DNA from: an uncultured Acetatifactor sp.
Lineage (GTDB): Bacteria > Bacillota > Clostridia > Lachnospirales > Lachnospiraceae
Length of the DNA stretch: 23,392 bases
Direction of reading: 5' to 3'
NCBI GenBank assembly: GCA_934436245.1
Contig: CAKSAM010000037.1
Span: 1-23,392, forward strand
The position numbers were made by a program, and so were the translations under genes. This document shows positions 15,718 through 23,392 of the stretch, piece after piece. How positions within the stretch are numbered: position 1 is the stretch's first letter; each line of letters begins with the position of its first letter. The notes under the pieces are model-generated. The model had not been told where the DNA came from and did no database searches. It saw only the letters and a program-made list of their open reading frames with translations.

Positions 15718-16086
15718 CTATCTTCCCGTACGATAATGATGTGGAAAAGCATTGGGAATCCAGATAATCTCTTCGCCCTGAATTGCTATCACATCATAGC
15801 GTATCCATGTATTATCATCATACTTATGCAGATACCGGTAATAATCTGCGACACTACAGATCATCTTCTGTTTTGCTGTCGTCACAGCCTCCACTGCACT
15901 GCCCTTTTCCGTTCCGGAACGGTATTTCACTTCCACAAATACCAGATATTTTCCGTCTCTGCCAATGATATCAATTTCCCCGTTTCTTCCCCTGCGGAAA
16001 TTTCTCTCCAGTATTTTTATTCCCCGTTTTTCCAGATATTCTGTTGCTATTTGTTCATAGTTACTTCCTGTCTGCCTGGTATTCAC
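15718..16086 (-). CDS. yraN: YraN-family (UPF0102) nuclease-fold protein
   Basis: A 122-residue protein with the restriction-endonuclease-like core of the YraN family. The motif GEIDIIGRDG followed by LVFVEVKYR provides the E-D-ExK residues of the PD-(D/E)xK fold. QTGSNYEQIATEYLEKRG at the N-terminus is also typical. The molecular role is unsettled; the family resembles Holliday junction resolvases and is often near rnhB, as here. It starts with GTG (16084-16086), overlapping the previous stop as GTGA, with AAAGG just upstream. Confidence 0.95.
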   Translation of the reverse strand: MNTRQTGSNYEQIATEYLEKRGIKILERNFRRGRNGEIDIIGRDGKYLVFVEVKYRSGTEKGSAVEAVTTAKQKMICSVADYYRYLHKYDDNTWIRYDVIAIQGEEIIWIPNAFPHHYRTGR

Positions 16087-16391
16087 CCTTTCCGTTTTCC
16101 CCCGTTTATCACACTTTCTTTCACCATGCGATGATCCACAGCATCCACAAATACCAGGATCTCCGCCACAACCTCATAGAGTTCCGGGGGAATCATTTCC
16201 CCGATATCCAGCCTCGAAAGCGTGTCAGCCAGTTTATCGTCCCGATGAACCGGCACACTACTCTCCTGCGCTTTTTCTATAATCTTTTCTGCAAGAATCC
16301 CCTTACCGCTGGCAACGACTCTGGGAGCCTCATCCGACGGATCATATTCCAGGGCTATGGCCTGTTTTACTTTCTTTTTCTCGTCATCCAT
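16083..16391 (-). CDS. FlhB C-terminal-domain-like protein (YlqH family)
   Basis: A protein of about 102 residues equivalent to the cytoplasmic C-terminal domain of the flagellar/type III export switch protein FlhB, without its membrane part. It matches stand-alone YlqH/FlhX-like proteins: VVASGKGILAEKIIEKAQ, then SVPVHRDDKLADTLSRLDIGEMIPPELYEVVAEIL. The FlhB autocleavage motif NPTH is absent; the corresponding position reads YDPSD. The ATG at 16389-16391 has GGAG 6 nt upstream and is preferred over one four codons earlier at 16401-16403. It sits between the FliK-like gene and yraN, the same order as ylqG-ylqH in Bacillus. With no flagellar genes visible, its role is unknown. Confidence 0.88.
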   Translation of the reverse strand: MDDEKKKVKQAIALEYDPSDEAPRVVASGKGILAEKIIEKAQESSVPVHRDDKLADTLSRLDIGEMIPPELYEVVAEILVFVDAVDHRMVKESVINGGKRKG

Positions 16392-16432
16392 TTTATTCTC
16401 CATTCCGTAGACGATTCCTTCCTATGGAGGAG

Positions 16433-18061
16433 CTATGTTCTCACATCGAATGCGTACTGTGCTACCGGCACACTGCCCTCTGCCCTGAGAAGCGGTGCCA
16501 TTGCCTGCGCTGTCTGCTGCATCTGGGTCCGCAGGTTTGTCTCACATTTACAGTCATAACCCCGTTTCTTAAGTCTGTCTGTCAGAGCATCCATATTCTG
16601 CTCCAGATAATCCAGTATCTCTTCCTTCTGTACATAGAATTTTGTACTTACCCTTGTATCCTGCAGTGCCACATAGACATCCAGTGGTCCCAGATGTTCC
16701 ATATCCAGATGCAGCAATGCACTGATCTGTCCATCTTTTCTGGCCAGATTTTTCTTGTTGGTATATACAAACAGTTCTCCCGTTTTATGCTCTCCCTGTC
16801 TCAAACGCAGTGGCAGCTGAATGTAAGCATAGGTCTGGTTGATTTGCTGCAGGAAATCGACATTCTGACTTAAATTGACGGTTGTCTGATATGCATTTGA
16901 ACCACTCTGTCCGTTGTCCTCCAGTGCCGCTGCCAGCCCTTTCAGTTGTCTGCCAAGCTTCTGGTAGAGTTGTTCCACTTTTTCAGGGCTGTCCACATCC
17001 TCCGGTCGGAGACTCCATTGATCCAGTAATAGTTTCCCCGGTAATTCCGCTATTTTTGAATCATGCAGCACAGAACGCAGCAGAGAAATATCCTTACTTT
17101 CCAGCCCCTGTTTCAACAGTTTCTGTATTATCTGCAGCCGGGGTTCTTCCGCTGTCTGTATTTTTTTATCCGCTTCCGTATCCTCTGCGGGCAATTGTCC
17201 TTCTGCGGCACGTATCCTTTGTTGATTTTCTGATATTTCTTTTGCACTCACGGGATTCTGCTGTAAACCCGGTAACGAGTCTTTCCCCTGCCGCACACCC
17301 TGATCCATTTCTAATACCGGAGGGTGTTCTGATTTCGGCTGTAATTCCGATATTGTTTCCTGATCCTGCTCTGCTCCCCATGAGACCAGTTCCAGAATAT
17401 CACTGTAAAGCTTTGCTGCCTGCTCCACATTACCGCTCTCTGCCATTTCCTGCAGGATTGCTGTCAGTGTAGCAGCGGTATCTTCCATTCCTGCTGTCAG
17501 CTGATGCGTCAGATTCCGATAGGATGCTATCTGTGTTATGTTCTCCTCCGTCACCGGTAATCCCAATCGATGCAGACTTACCAGATCTGATATTTCTGCC
17601 TGTGAAAACGTATTACTTTCATGCCATATCTGCTGCAGCGTTCCTTTATCAATAGGAAGTCCTGCATCCATCAGCTGTTTTGTCATGGTCATCGTATGTT
17701 CATTTGCCGGTAAGGATGCCATATCCAAAGCTTTCAATACAGTTCCTTCTGTTGCCATGTTGGTAAACAGTGGGCTCAAATTCAATACCTGTCCATTTGT
17801 TTTTACCTGAAAAGTTATATTTTGTCCCAGTTCCAGACGGATATCGGCATCCACCTTTGCATCAATGAGAATATCCTGCAGCAAGCGTATCTGTGCGTTA
17901 TTTCCTTCTCTGGATACCACTTCTCCCCTCAACGTCTGCCCGGGAACCAACGAACGTATCTGTCTGTTTACCTGCTCACCTGTTCTGTTGTTTACTGTCT
18001 GTGTCTGCACCTTTCCGCTATCTGCAATTTTTTCCTGTGAAAACCATTCTGTCAGTCGCAT
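16433..18061 (-). CDS. FliK-like hook-length control domain protein (YlqG-like)
   Basis: A protein of about 542 residues. The N-terminal two thirds are low-complexity and rich in Gln, Glu and Ser, with a region around 60-105 resembling OB-type beta sequence. The C-terminal part (about 420-520) fits the hook-length control domain of FliK: LPLRLRQGEHKTGELFVYTNKK, then HLDMEHLGPLDVYVAL and KFYVQKEEILDYL. The start is taken at the ATG 18059-18061, with GGGAG about 11 nt upstream; a GTG seven codons earlier lacks a site. Together with the next gene it forms the conserved ylqG-ylqH pair after rnhB. Whether the host is flagellated cannot be seen, and a role in secretion control is inference. Confidence 0.8.
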   Translation of the reverse strand: MRLTEWFSQEKIADSGKVQTQTVNNRTGEQVNRQIRSLVPGQTLRGEVVSREGNNAQIRLLQDILIDAKVDADIRLELGQNITFQVKTNGQVLNLSPLFTNMATEGTVLKALDMASLPANEHTMTMTKQLMDAGLPIDKGTLQQIWHESNTFSQAEISDLVSLHRLGLPVTEENITQIASYRNLTHQLTAGMEDTAATLTAILQEMAESGNVEQAAKLYSDILELVSWGAEQDQETISELQPKSEHPPVLEMDQGVRQGKDSLPGLQQNPVSAKEISENQQRIRAAEGQLPAEDTEADKKIQTAEEPRLQIIQKLLKQGLESKDISLLRSVLHDSKIAELPGKLLLDQWSLRPEDVDSPEKVEQLYQKLGRQLKGLAAALEDNGQSGSNAYQTTVNLSQNVDFLQQINQTYAYIQLPLRLRQGEHKTGELFVYTNKKNLARKDGQISALLHLDMEHLGPLDVYVALQDTRVSTKFYVQKEEILDYLEQNMDALTDRLKKRGYDCKCETNLRTQMQQTAQAMAPLLRAEGSVPVAQYAFDVRT

Positions 18062-18098
18062 TCTGTCTGCATCTCCCGGCACTTTTACGATTTAAAAG

Positions 18099-18854
18099 TT
18101 ACATAAAGTTTTTAATAAAACTACGTCGGTGTATAGGGGTCGGTCCGTATTCTTTTAATGCTGCAATGTGTGCTGCACTTCCGTATCCTTTATTGGAAGC
18201 AAAATCATACTCCGGAAACACATCCGCATACTGCTCCATTAACCGGTCTCTGGTTACTTTTGCCACAATACTTGCAGCACCGATAGAAATACTCTTGGCA
18301 TCTCCCTTGATAATGGGAATTTGTCTGATATCCACCTGGGGAATCGTCACGGCATCATTCAGTAACAGATCCGGTGCCGGTGACAGTTTTCCGATTGCTT
18401 CTCTCATTGCTTCATAGGTTGCCTGTAAAATATTAATTTCGTCGATCCGTTCCGGAGAAGCATATCCAACTGCCCACGCCACAGCTTCTTTCGTGATGAT
18501 ATCATACAGTTCTTCTCTCTTTTTTTCGGATAATTGTTTCGAATCATTAATATATAAAATGTTACAGTCTTTCGGTAAAATAACCGCTCCGGCAACAACC
18601 GGACCGGCAAGTGGTCCTCTTCCCACTTCATCGATTCCACAAATGAAATGGTATTGTCCATACTCTTTTTCATATTTTTTCAGATGATCGATTCGTCTGT
18701 ATTCCTTCTCCATTGCTTCCAGCTTTTTACGGGCTGATGCTACCAGTTTTTGCACGCTGCTTCTGGAATCCTCATCATATTCTGCTATAAATTCAGGCAG
18801 CCTGTCTATTGAAGCTGCCTGAAATATTTCTTTGATCTTTGCTGCATTTTCCAT
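18099..18854 (-). CDS. rnhB: Ribonuclease HII
   Basis: A 251-residue enzyme cleaving RNA at RNA-DNA junctions and misincorporated ribonucleotides in DNA. The catalytic D-E-D-D set is visible: D75 and E76 in GIDEVGRGPLAGPVVAGAV, D167 in LLNDAVT, and D185 in IKGDAKS followed by SIGAASIVAKVTRDR. An extra N-terminal segment of about 68 residues, helical and charged, precedes the catalytic core, as in many Firmicutes RNase HII proteins. The ATG has GGGGATAAACA upstream. It lies between a signal peptidase and the FliK-like gene, the common order downstream of rbgA. Confidence 0.97.
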   Translation of the reverse strand: MENAAKIKEIFQAASIDRLPEFIAEYDEDSRSSVQKLVASARKKLEAMEKEYRRIDHLKKYEKEYGQYHFICGIDEVGRGPLAGPVVAGAVILPKDCNILYINDSKQLSEKKREELYDIITKEAVAWAVGYASPERIDEINILQATYEAMREAIGKLSPAPDLLLNDAVTIPQVDIRQIPIIKGDAKSISIGAASIVAKVTRDRLMEQYADVFPEYDFASNKGYGSAAHIAALKEYGPTPIHRRSFIKNFM

Positions 18855-18879
18855 TTGTTTATCCCCATCGTTTTTATGG

Positions 18880-19425
18880 TCATTGATGCTTTAGCACTCC
18901 AAAACTTGAAAGCGGCCAGATTCTCAACCATGCCTTTCCAATGATATCCTCTTTCTTGATATTTCCCACAATATCCGTCCGGCTGTCACTGGAATTATTT
19001 CTGTTATCTCCCATTACGAAATATTCATCTTCTCCCAATTCAATGGGATCCGCCGCTCTGCCAATAGTCCCGGGCTGAATCACTTCTCTTCCGTAAGATT
19101 CCTGAAGCTTCTCCCCATTAATATAGATACTTCCATCTTCTTTAATCTGCACCGTTTCCCCAGGCAATCCGATAATACGCTTAATATAGTAAGTGTTATC
19201 CTGATATTGAAACGGGAACACAATAATATCAAATCTTTCCGGATCATGGAAACGATAACTCAACTTATCAACAATCAGATTATCACCATTATGCAGTGTG
19301 TTTTCCATAGATGCGCCTTCCACTTCCGTGCGCTGTCCTACAAAAGTGATCACCAGCCAGACTGCTCCCAATACGCAAAGCAGATAAACGGCTGTACTAA
19401 GTAATTCCTTCATTACTCTGTTCAT
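18880..19425 (-). CDS. lepB: Signal peptidase I (first of two)
   Basis: A 181-residue membrane serine protease that removes signal peptides from exported proteins. A single membrane segment (about 10-30) is followed by the catalytic Ser39 in GASMENTL and the Lys82 base in YYIKRIIGLPGE. The box E sequence GDNRNNSSDSR is near 139-149. The size is typical of Gram-positive type I enzymes. Its ATG follows the rbgA stop by 10 nt with an AAGG site inside the junction. A second signal peptidase gene lies on the other side of rbgA. Confidence 0.95.
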   Translation of the reverse strand: MNRVMKELLSTAVYLLCVLGAVWLVITFVGQRTEVEGASMENTLHNGDNLIVDKLSYRFHDPERFDIIVFPFQYQDNTYYIKRIIGLPGETVQIKEDGSIYINGEKLQESYGREVIQPGTIGRAADPIELGEDEYFVMGDNRNNSSDSRTDIVGNIKKEDIIGKAWLRIWPLSSFGVLKHQ

Positions 19426-19435
19426 ACCCTATACC

Positions 19436-20275
19436 TTATATCCTCTCCAGTGTCATTCGTCCCAGTTTGCCGCTCCGGAAATCATCAATCAGAATTCCTG
19501 CAGCTTTTACAAGATCCTTCTGCTCTCCCCTTGTATAACATTTGCGGCTCTCTGCCACTGCTTCTAATATTTCTACAGGCTCTCTCTCCGGATCTGCCCC
19601 ATATCTTTCCTGCAAAGACCCGGGATAAAATTCTTTCAATGTTTTGATGAGGTCACATGCCAATTCATCCGGAATCAGGATTTCATCATTCATGGATCCG
19701 ATAAATGCCAGCCTCATTCCTACCTGTTGATCCTCAAATTTCGGCCACAGAATTCCCGGAGTATCCAGTAATTCCAAGCCCTTATTCAGACGGATCCACT
19801 GTTTTCCCTTGGTAACTCCCGGTTTATTGCCTGTTTTAGCGCATGCCTTACCTGCAAAAGAATTGATAAAGGTGGATTTTCCCACGTTTGGAATTCCAAC
19901 CACCATGGCACGTACCGGCCGGTTTACAATTCCCCGCTTCCTGTCACGTTCTATTTTTTCTTTACATACCTCCTGCACCAGTCCCTGAATAGACTTGATT
20001 CCCATTCCGGTTTTGGAATTAATTTCTAATACTCCAATACCTTTTCCGGAAAAGTACTCCACCCACTTTTTATTCCACACAGGATCTGCCAGATCTGATT
20101 TATTCAAAAGAATCATGCGTGCTTTTCCTTTTCCTAATTCATCAATATCCGGGTTTCTACTGCTGACAGGGATTCTGGCATCTACCAGTTCTATGACAAG
20201 ATCTATAAGTTTTATGTTTTCCTGCATCATACGCCTTGCTTTGGTCATATGACCCGGATACCATTGATAATTCAT
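19436..20275 (-). CDS. rbgA: Ribosome biogenesis GTPase RbgA (YlqF)
   Basis: A 279-residue circularly permuted GTPase needed for late 50S subunit assembly. The motif order is permuted: G4 NKSD comes first (about residue 57), then the P-loop GIPNVGKST (about 126), then DTPGILWP as G3. The N-terminus WYPGHMTKARR is characteristic, and the C-terminal region forms the ribosome-binding helical domain. It is flanked by two signal peptidase genes and by rnhB and rplS, matching the Bacillus rplS-rbgA-rnhB order. It lies 22 nt after the upstream lepB with a GGAG site in between. Confidence 0.96.
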   Translation of the reverse strand: MNYQWYPGHMTKARRMMQENIKLIDLVIELVDARIPVSSRNPDIDELGKGKARMILLNKSDLADPVWNKKWVEYFSGKGIGVLEINSKTGMGIKSIQGLVQEVCKEKIERDRKRGIVNRPVRAMVVGIPNVGKSTFINSFAGKACAKTGNKPGVTKGKQWIRLNKGLELLDTPGILWPKFEDQQVGMRLAFIGSMNDEILIPDELACDLIKTLKEFYPGSLQERYGADPEREPVEILEAVAESRKCYTRGEQKDLVKAAGILIDDFRSGKLGRMTLERI

Positions 20276-20297
20276 ACTCTGCTCTCCAATACTTCTC

Positions 20298-20873
20298 CTA
20301 TTTTATAAATCCAATACCGTCACTGCCGGATTTCAGATGAAACCAGGCTTTCCCGATCATATCTTCTTCCTCTACCGGTCCAATATTTGCTGACCTGCTG
20401 TCCTCACTGTTATTCGGATTATCCCCGATACAGAAATATTCTTTATTGCCAAGTATCAATTCGTTATCCGCAATACCTGCGTCCAGAATCTTCTCGGTTA
20501 CCCACTTGCTCTCCTGCCCGTTTACATACAGCGTTCCGCCTGTAATTCTCACCTTGTCTCCCGGAACAGCAACCACCCGCTTAATATAATAATGTGAATT
20601 TTCATTTCCGTTTGGCAAAAATGCAACAATATCTCCTGCTTTCGGAGACGACAGAATATACAAAAAACGATCAATGAATATTTGTTGTCCGTTCTCCAGA
20701 GTCGGCTCCATTGACATTCCCACTACGCTGGTGGACTTTCCTAAAAAGACTACAATAACAGCAGCCAGAAAAACCGACAACACAATTCCAAAAATCCAGC
20801 TGAATATCTCTCTGAGCAGCTCCCGGCTGATCTTTTTCTTCTTTTTGTAAAAACTTAGTCCCTTGTTTCTCAA
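20298..20873 (-). CDS. lepB: Signal peptidase I (second of two), TTG start
   Basis: A 191-residue type I signal peptidase with a basic N-terminus (a run of five Lys at 10-14) and one membrane segment (about 25-45). The catalytic Ser54 is in GMSMEPTL, the Lys98 base in YYIKRVVAVPGD, and box E is GDNPNNSEDSR. The start codon is TTG (20871-20873), supported by AGATAGGA 7 nt upstream and the absence of a better start. It is the first gene of the operon, behind its own promoter at 20912-20940. It is clearly diverged from the other lepB in the box and linker regions, suggesting paralogues with different substrate preferences rather than a recent duplication. Confidence 0.94.
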   Translation of the reverse strand: MRNKGLSFYKKKKKISRELLREIFSWIFGIVLSVFLAAVIVVFLGKSTSVVGMSMEPTLENGQQIFIDRFLYILSSPKAGDIVAFLPNGNENSHYYIKRVVAVPGDKVRITGGTLYVNGQESKWVTEKILDAGIADNELILGNKEYFCIGDNPNNSEDSRSANIGPVEEEDMIGKAWFHLKSGSDGIGFIK

Positions 20874-20911
20874 TGTTTTGTCCTATCTCACATAGTTATT
20901 CTACAAATCAC

Positions 20912-20940
20912 AGTGTACCATATCCGTATTTCTTTTTCAA
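20912..20940 (-). promoter_or_regulatory. Promoter of the lepB-rbgA-rnhB operon
   Basis: -35 TTGAAA (20935-20940) and -10 TACACT (20912-20917) with a 17-bp spacer, about 40 bp before the TTG start of lepB. It follows the rplS terminator, so this operon is transcribed independently of rimM-trmD-rplS. Confidence 0.82.
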
Positions 20941-21007
20941 TGTAACTATTCAGAACACCACACCATTCACAAAACCGCATGAGCTTCGTGCCTTCAGATA
21001 ATATAAA

Positions 21008-21033
21008 AGGCAGCCGTCCAAAAACAGCTGCCT
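21008..21033 (-). terminator. Terminator after rplS
   Basis: Arms 21008-21016 (AGGCAGCCG) and 21025-21033 (CAGCTGCCT) form a GC-rich stem with one mismatch and an 8-nt loop. On the minus strand it is followed by TTTTATATTAT. It ends the rimM-trmD-rplS unit 15 bp after the rplS stop. Confidence 0.88.
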
Positions 21034-21048
21034 CTCTGGTCAATGTAA

Positions 21049-21396
21049 TTATTTAACTAATTCCTTAACCTTTGCCTTCTTACCAACACGATCTCTTAAG
21101 TAATTCAGCTTAGCGCGTCTTACTTTACCCTTTCTTACAACTTCGATCTTCTCTACATTGGGAGAGTGTAAAGGCCAGGTCTTCTCTACGCCGATTCCGT
21201 TAGAAGTCTTTCTAACAGTGAAAGTCTCTCTGTTGCTGCCGCCCTGTCTCTTCAGCACAACGCCCTCAAACACCTGGATTCTCTCACGGTTACCCTCTTT
21301 GATCTTGCCGTATACCTTAACGGTATCGCCAACTTCAAACTGGTCAACGGTCTCTTTTAACTGTTCTGCTTCGATCTCTTTGATAATGTTACTCAT
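21049..21396 (-). CDS. rplS: Ribosomal protein L19
   Basis: A 115-residue 50S protein located at the 30S-50S interface. The family features are present: [22 protein letters not shown] near the start, the [17 protein letters not shown] core, [11 protein letters not shown] and the basic [17 protein letters not shown] end. The length equals the usual bacterial L19. AAGGAGG stands before the ATG. Although trmD lies only 131 bp upstream, this gene has its own promoter (21476-21504) and a short leader, so it can be made in excess of trmD. Confidence 0.98.
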   Translation of the reverse strand: MSNIIKEIEAEQLKETVDQFEVGDTVKVYGKIKEGNRERIQVFEGVVLKRQGGSNRETFTVRKTSNGIGVEKTWPLHSPNVEKIEVVRKGKVRRAKLNYLRDRVGKKAKVKELVK

Positions 21397-21471
21397 AACG
21401 AGCCTCCTTCATAAAATGGATGTTCTTAATACCCTTATTGGTAACAGAGGACCATCTCGTTTTCACAACAT
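21397..21471 (-). promoter_or_regulatory. Short rplS leader with possible L19-type hairpin
   Basis: A leader of about 75 nt on the minus strand. ATGTT (21467-21471) can pair with AACAT (21420-21424), enclosing a TACC-AATAAG-GGTA hairpin (21430-21443). L19 autoregulatory leaders are known in low-GC Gram-positives, and the position agrees. The stems are short, so the assignment is tentative. Confidence 0.35.
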
Positions 21472-21475
21472 TCAG

Positions 21476-21504
21476 ATTCTACCATAAAGTCATACAAAAA
21501 GCAA
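21476..21504 (-). promoter_or_regulatory. Promoter of rplS
   Basis: -35 TTGCTT (21499-21504) and -10 TAGAAT (21476-21481) with a 17-bp spacer, about 80 bp before the ATG. The -10 is good and the -35 is partial. Confidence 0.65.
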
Positions 21505-21527
21505 GCTTTATTTCTGGCAATTATCCG

Positions 21528-22919
21528 CTATTCTTCTCCCCGATACAGCCACCAGATCACAGGCTCTGAGAGGTTTAGCCCCAGGCTCTCCTGCAAATGT
21601 ACGGAAGCTTCATTTCCGTCCACAATATGCGCATACGGAACATATCCCTGCTCTCTTTGTCTGTTGATCAGATAACCTTCCAGGGATGCTGCAAGTCCTT
21701 GTCTGCGGTACGCATCTTCCACATACAGCATTCCCATGCTGCCGTCATCGTGACTGCCGATAAATCCGCACAATTTACCGTCGATATAAATACCGAACAC
21801 AGCTCCTGCGCTGACCCTTTCCCGGGCATATTCCATGGATCCCAGATGATAATGCTCCGCCACATAAGGGACCTCTTCCACTGTCAGCTGCCGGATGTCC
21901 TTATGCTTCACCGGAAGTGGTTCTCCTCTGGTATAGCACGCCTGGGAACATAGCATACTGCCATGATACCCTAAAATTTCACTGACACGTTCATTCCACC
22001 GATCCGTCACAGTCACGATACTATGCTCCGACACGTCTTTCGGGATCAGCGGCAGCATTTCCTCCAAATGCTCCTCATCCTCCGCATTCAGCATGGCATT
22101 ACCGATCTCCGGCAGATAGATCAGTACATTTTTCCCCTCCGCATAGAGAACTTCTCCCAGTCCTCTGGAAAGTGTTTCCATCATATGAATAAAAATACGT
22201 TTCTTCGCGGACAGTTTTTTGATGATATGCTGTTTTTCCTGATATTTTGCATAGAGATCCGGCCGGCGTTCTTCGGTGCGGCGCTCGGACTGTTCCCGGC
22301 GCCAGGCGCTTATTTTCTTATGATTTCCGGATAAAAGAACCTCCGGTACCTTCTTTCCATGCCAGTCCTCCGGGCGGGAATACTGGGGATATTCCAACAG
22401 ATCGTTATGAAAGCTCTCTGTCTCGGCAGATTCGTCGTTATTGAGCACTCCGGGCACCAGCCTGGCCACTGCGTCCACCACGACCATGGCAGCCAGCTCT
22501 CCGCCGGTGAGAACATAATCTCCGATGGAGATATAATCGGTTACCACTTCCTCCAATACTCGCTCATCAATTCCTTCGTAATGCCCACAAAGTAATACCA
22601 GTTCCTCTTCCCCGGACAATTCCTTTGCCTTTTTCTGTGTAAAAGGCTCTCCCTGGGGAGTCAGATAGACACAGCGGATCTTTTTTCCTCCTGCTACCGA
22701 CCGGTAGGCATCATAGACCGGCTGTGCCTGCATCAGCATTCCGGCGCCACCACCATAAGTGTAATCATCTACTTTTCCATGCTTGTCCTGTGTGTAATCC
22801 CTGATATTCACTGCATCAATAGAGATCAGATCTTTCTCCGCTGCCCGTCCCAGGATGCTGGTCGCCAGTCCCTGCTGCACCATCTCAGGGAACAGGGTCA
22901 GAATGTGAAACTTCATCAT
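21528..22919 (-). CDS. trmD: tRNA (guanine37-N1)-methyltransferase TrmD fused to a GNAT acetyltransferase
   Basis: A 463-residue fusion. Residues 1-235 form TrmD, which methylates G37 of tRNAs carrying GG anticodon sequences using S-adenosylmethionine. The trefoil-knot motifs are LTPQGEPF (86-93), [10 protein letters not shown] (111-120) and [11 protein letters not shown] (131-141), and the C-terminal RRPDLY is at 218-223. Residues about 335-460 form a GNAT domain: a beta strand [14 protein letters not shown], the acetyl-CoA loop [12 protein letters not shown] (402-413) and a terminal [10 protein letters not shown] linker domain of about 90 residues (240-330) separates them. The usual TrmD length is 230-250, so the extra half is striking. 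The general-base Asp of TrmD (SF motif) appears as Glu168. The start overlaps the rimM stop by 4 nt (ATGA). Confidence 0.93.
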   Translation of the reverse strand: MMKFHILTLFPEMVQQGLATSILGRAAEKDLISIDAVNIRDYTQDKHGKVDDYTYGGGAGMLMQAQPVYDAYRSVAGGKKIRCVYLTPQGEPFTQKKAKELSGEEELVLLCGHYEGIDERVLEEVVTDYISIGDYVLTGGELAAMVVVDAVARLVPGVLNNDESAETESFHNDLLEYPQYSRPEDWHGKKVPEVLLSGNHKKISAWRREQSERRTEERRPDLYAKYQEKQHIIKKLSAKKRIFIHMMETLSRGLGEVLYAEGKNVLIYLPEIGNAMLNAEDEEHLEEMLPLIPKDVSEHSIVTVTDRWNERVSEILGYHGSMLCSQACYTRGEPLPVKHKDIRQLTVEEVPYVAEHYHLGSMEYARERVSAGAVFGIYIDGKLCGFIGSHDDGSMGMLYVEDAYRRQGLAASLEGYLINRQREQGYVPYAHIVDGNEASVHLQESLGLNLSEPVIWWLYRGEE

Positions 22920-23392
22920 AAGTCAAGCAATCCTTCCAATACATGTACCTGCATCATGCCGTTCTCCACGTCCACGTTCAGTATACACTGTTTGATAGCG
23001 GGCAAAAGCAGACTTCTGCCGTCCGCCATCTCCACTTCGTAAACATCATTGGCACCGGTCTCGATGACATCCTTTACCGTACCTAATTCTGTGCCATCCT
23101 CATCCTGCACCTTAAGTCCGATCAGGTCTGCAATGAAATACTCGTCTCTTTGCAGACGCACCGCATTTTTACGGGTCACATACAGGCTTTTCTGACGGTA
23201 TTTTTCTATATCATTAATATTGTCCAGCCCTTTGAACTTCAGGATCACAAACTGTTTAAAGAACTTGACGCCTTCGATTTCCAGATTTAATTTTTCCCTG
23301 CCGGTGTCCAGAACAACTTCCTTTAATCTGCGGAATCTTCTGGGATCATCCGTGGTAGGATATACCTTCACTTCTCCTCTTACCCCATGGGT
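22916..23392 (-). CDS. rimM: Ribosome maturation factor RimM (N-terminus beyond window)
   Basis: The frame stays open to the window edge, where it reads [16 protein letters not shown], the conserved RimM N-terminal region, so about 10-15 residues are missing. The GTG that could start an ORF at 23371 is an internal Val codon. The N-terminal barrel domain is followed by the PRC-like domain ([11 protein letters not shown], then [17 protein letters not shown], then [15 protein letters not shown]). The protein binds S19 and assists 16S rRNA processing and 30S maturation. It is translationally coupled to trmD by a 4-nt overlap. Confidence 0.95.
   Translation of the reverse strand, partial: THGVRGEVKVYPTTDDPRRFRRLKEVVLDTGREKLNLEIEGVKFFKQFVILKFKGLDNINDIEKYRQKSLYVTRKNAVRLQRDEYFIADLIGLKVQDEDGTELGTVKDVIETGANDVYEVEMADGRSLLLPAIKQCILNVDVENGMMQVHVLEGLLDL

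Noticed and set aside
1..23392. CRISPR array, tRNA, rRNA, insertion sequence or prophage genes
   Set aside because: No regularly spaced repeats, no cloverleaf or rRNA-like stretch, and no transposase or integrase motif was found on either strand.

Overview
The window looks like a chromosomal stretch of a Gram-positive gut anaerobe of the Clostridia, most likely a Lachnospiraceae member. The reasons are the Tyr T-box leader, the rimM-trmD-rplS-lepB-rbgA-lepB-rnhB-ylqG-ylqH gene order (close to the Bacillus trmD-rplS-rbgA-rnhB-ylqG-ylqH order), strong AGGAGG-type ribosome binding sites, canonical TTGACA/TATAAT promoters and moderate GC. No species can be assigned by eye. All genes are on the minus strand except the PRPP synthetase gene.

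Left end, about 1-3500: an AT-rich accessory island with codon and base use unlike the rest. It holds an AgrC-like GHKL sensor kinase, its LytTR response regulator, a small membrane-anchored protein, a relict reading frame, and the truncated 5' end of a possible agrB-like gene at the window edge. Two promoters in this island share one architecture: a directly repeated TTTCTGCA box with 20-bp period, then 7 bp, a -35, 16 bp, and a -10. One drives the edge gene and the other drives the transcript running through the relict frame and the membrane protein. This is best read as a self-contained LytTR/AgrA-type quorum-sensing regulon.

3570-9840: housekeeping genes. tyrS stands alone behind a Tyr T-box riboswitch. 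A second leftward operon runs DUF512 radical-SAM protein, der, plsY, gpsA, linking ribosome assembly with phospholipid precursor synthesis.

9800-11300: a back-to-back promoter pair drives that operon leftward and a rightward PRPP synthetase gene. The latter is preceded by a roughly 150-nt structured segment whose ends pair perfectly and run into a T-tract, a candidate riboswitch or small RNA. A bidirectional terminator separates the PRPP synthetase gene from the next convergent operon.

11300-23392: leftward translation, secretion and envelope genes. rimM, a trmD-GNAT fusion and rplS come first and end at a terminator. A new promoter then starts lepB, rbgA, lepB, rnhB, a FliK-like gene, a FlhB-C-like gene, yraN and a PgeF/YfiH-family gene. 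An OmpR-type response regulator and a large sensor kinase follow, with their own direct-repeat motif upstream.

The observations most worth follow-up are the twin LytTR-type operators, the structured RNA before the PRPP synthetase gene and the TrmD-acetyltransferase fusion.
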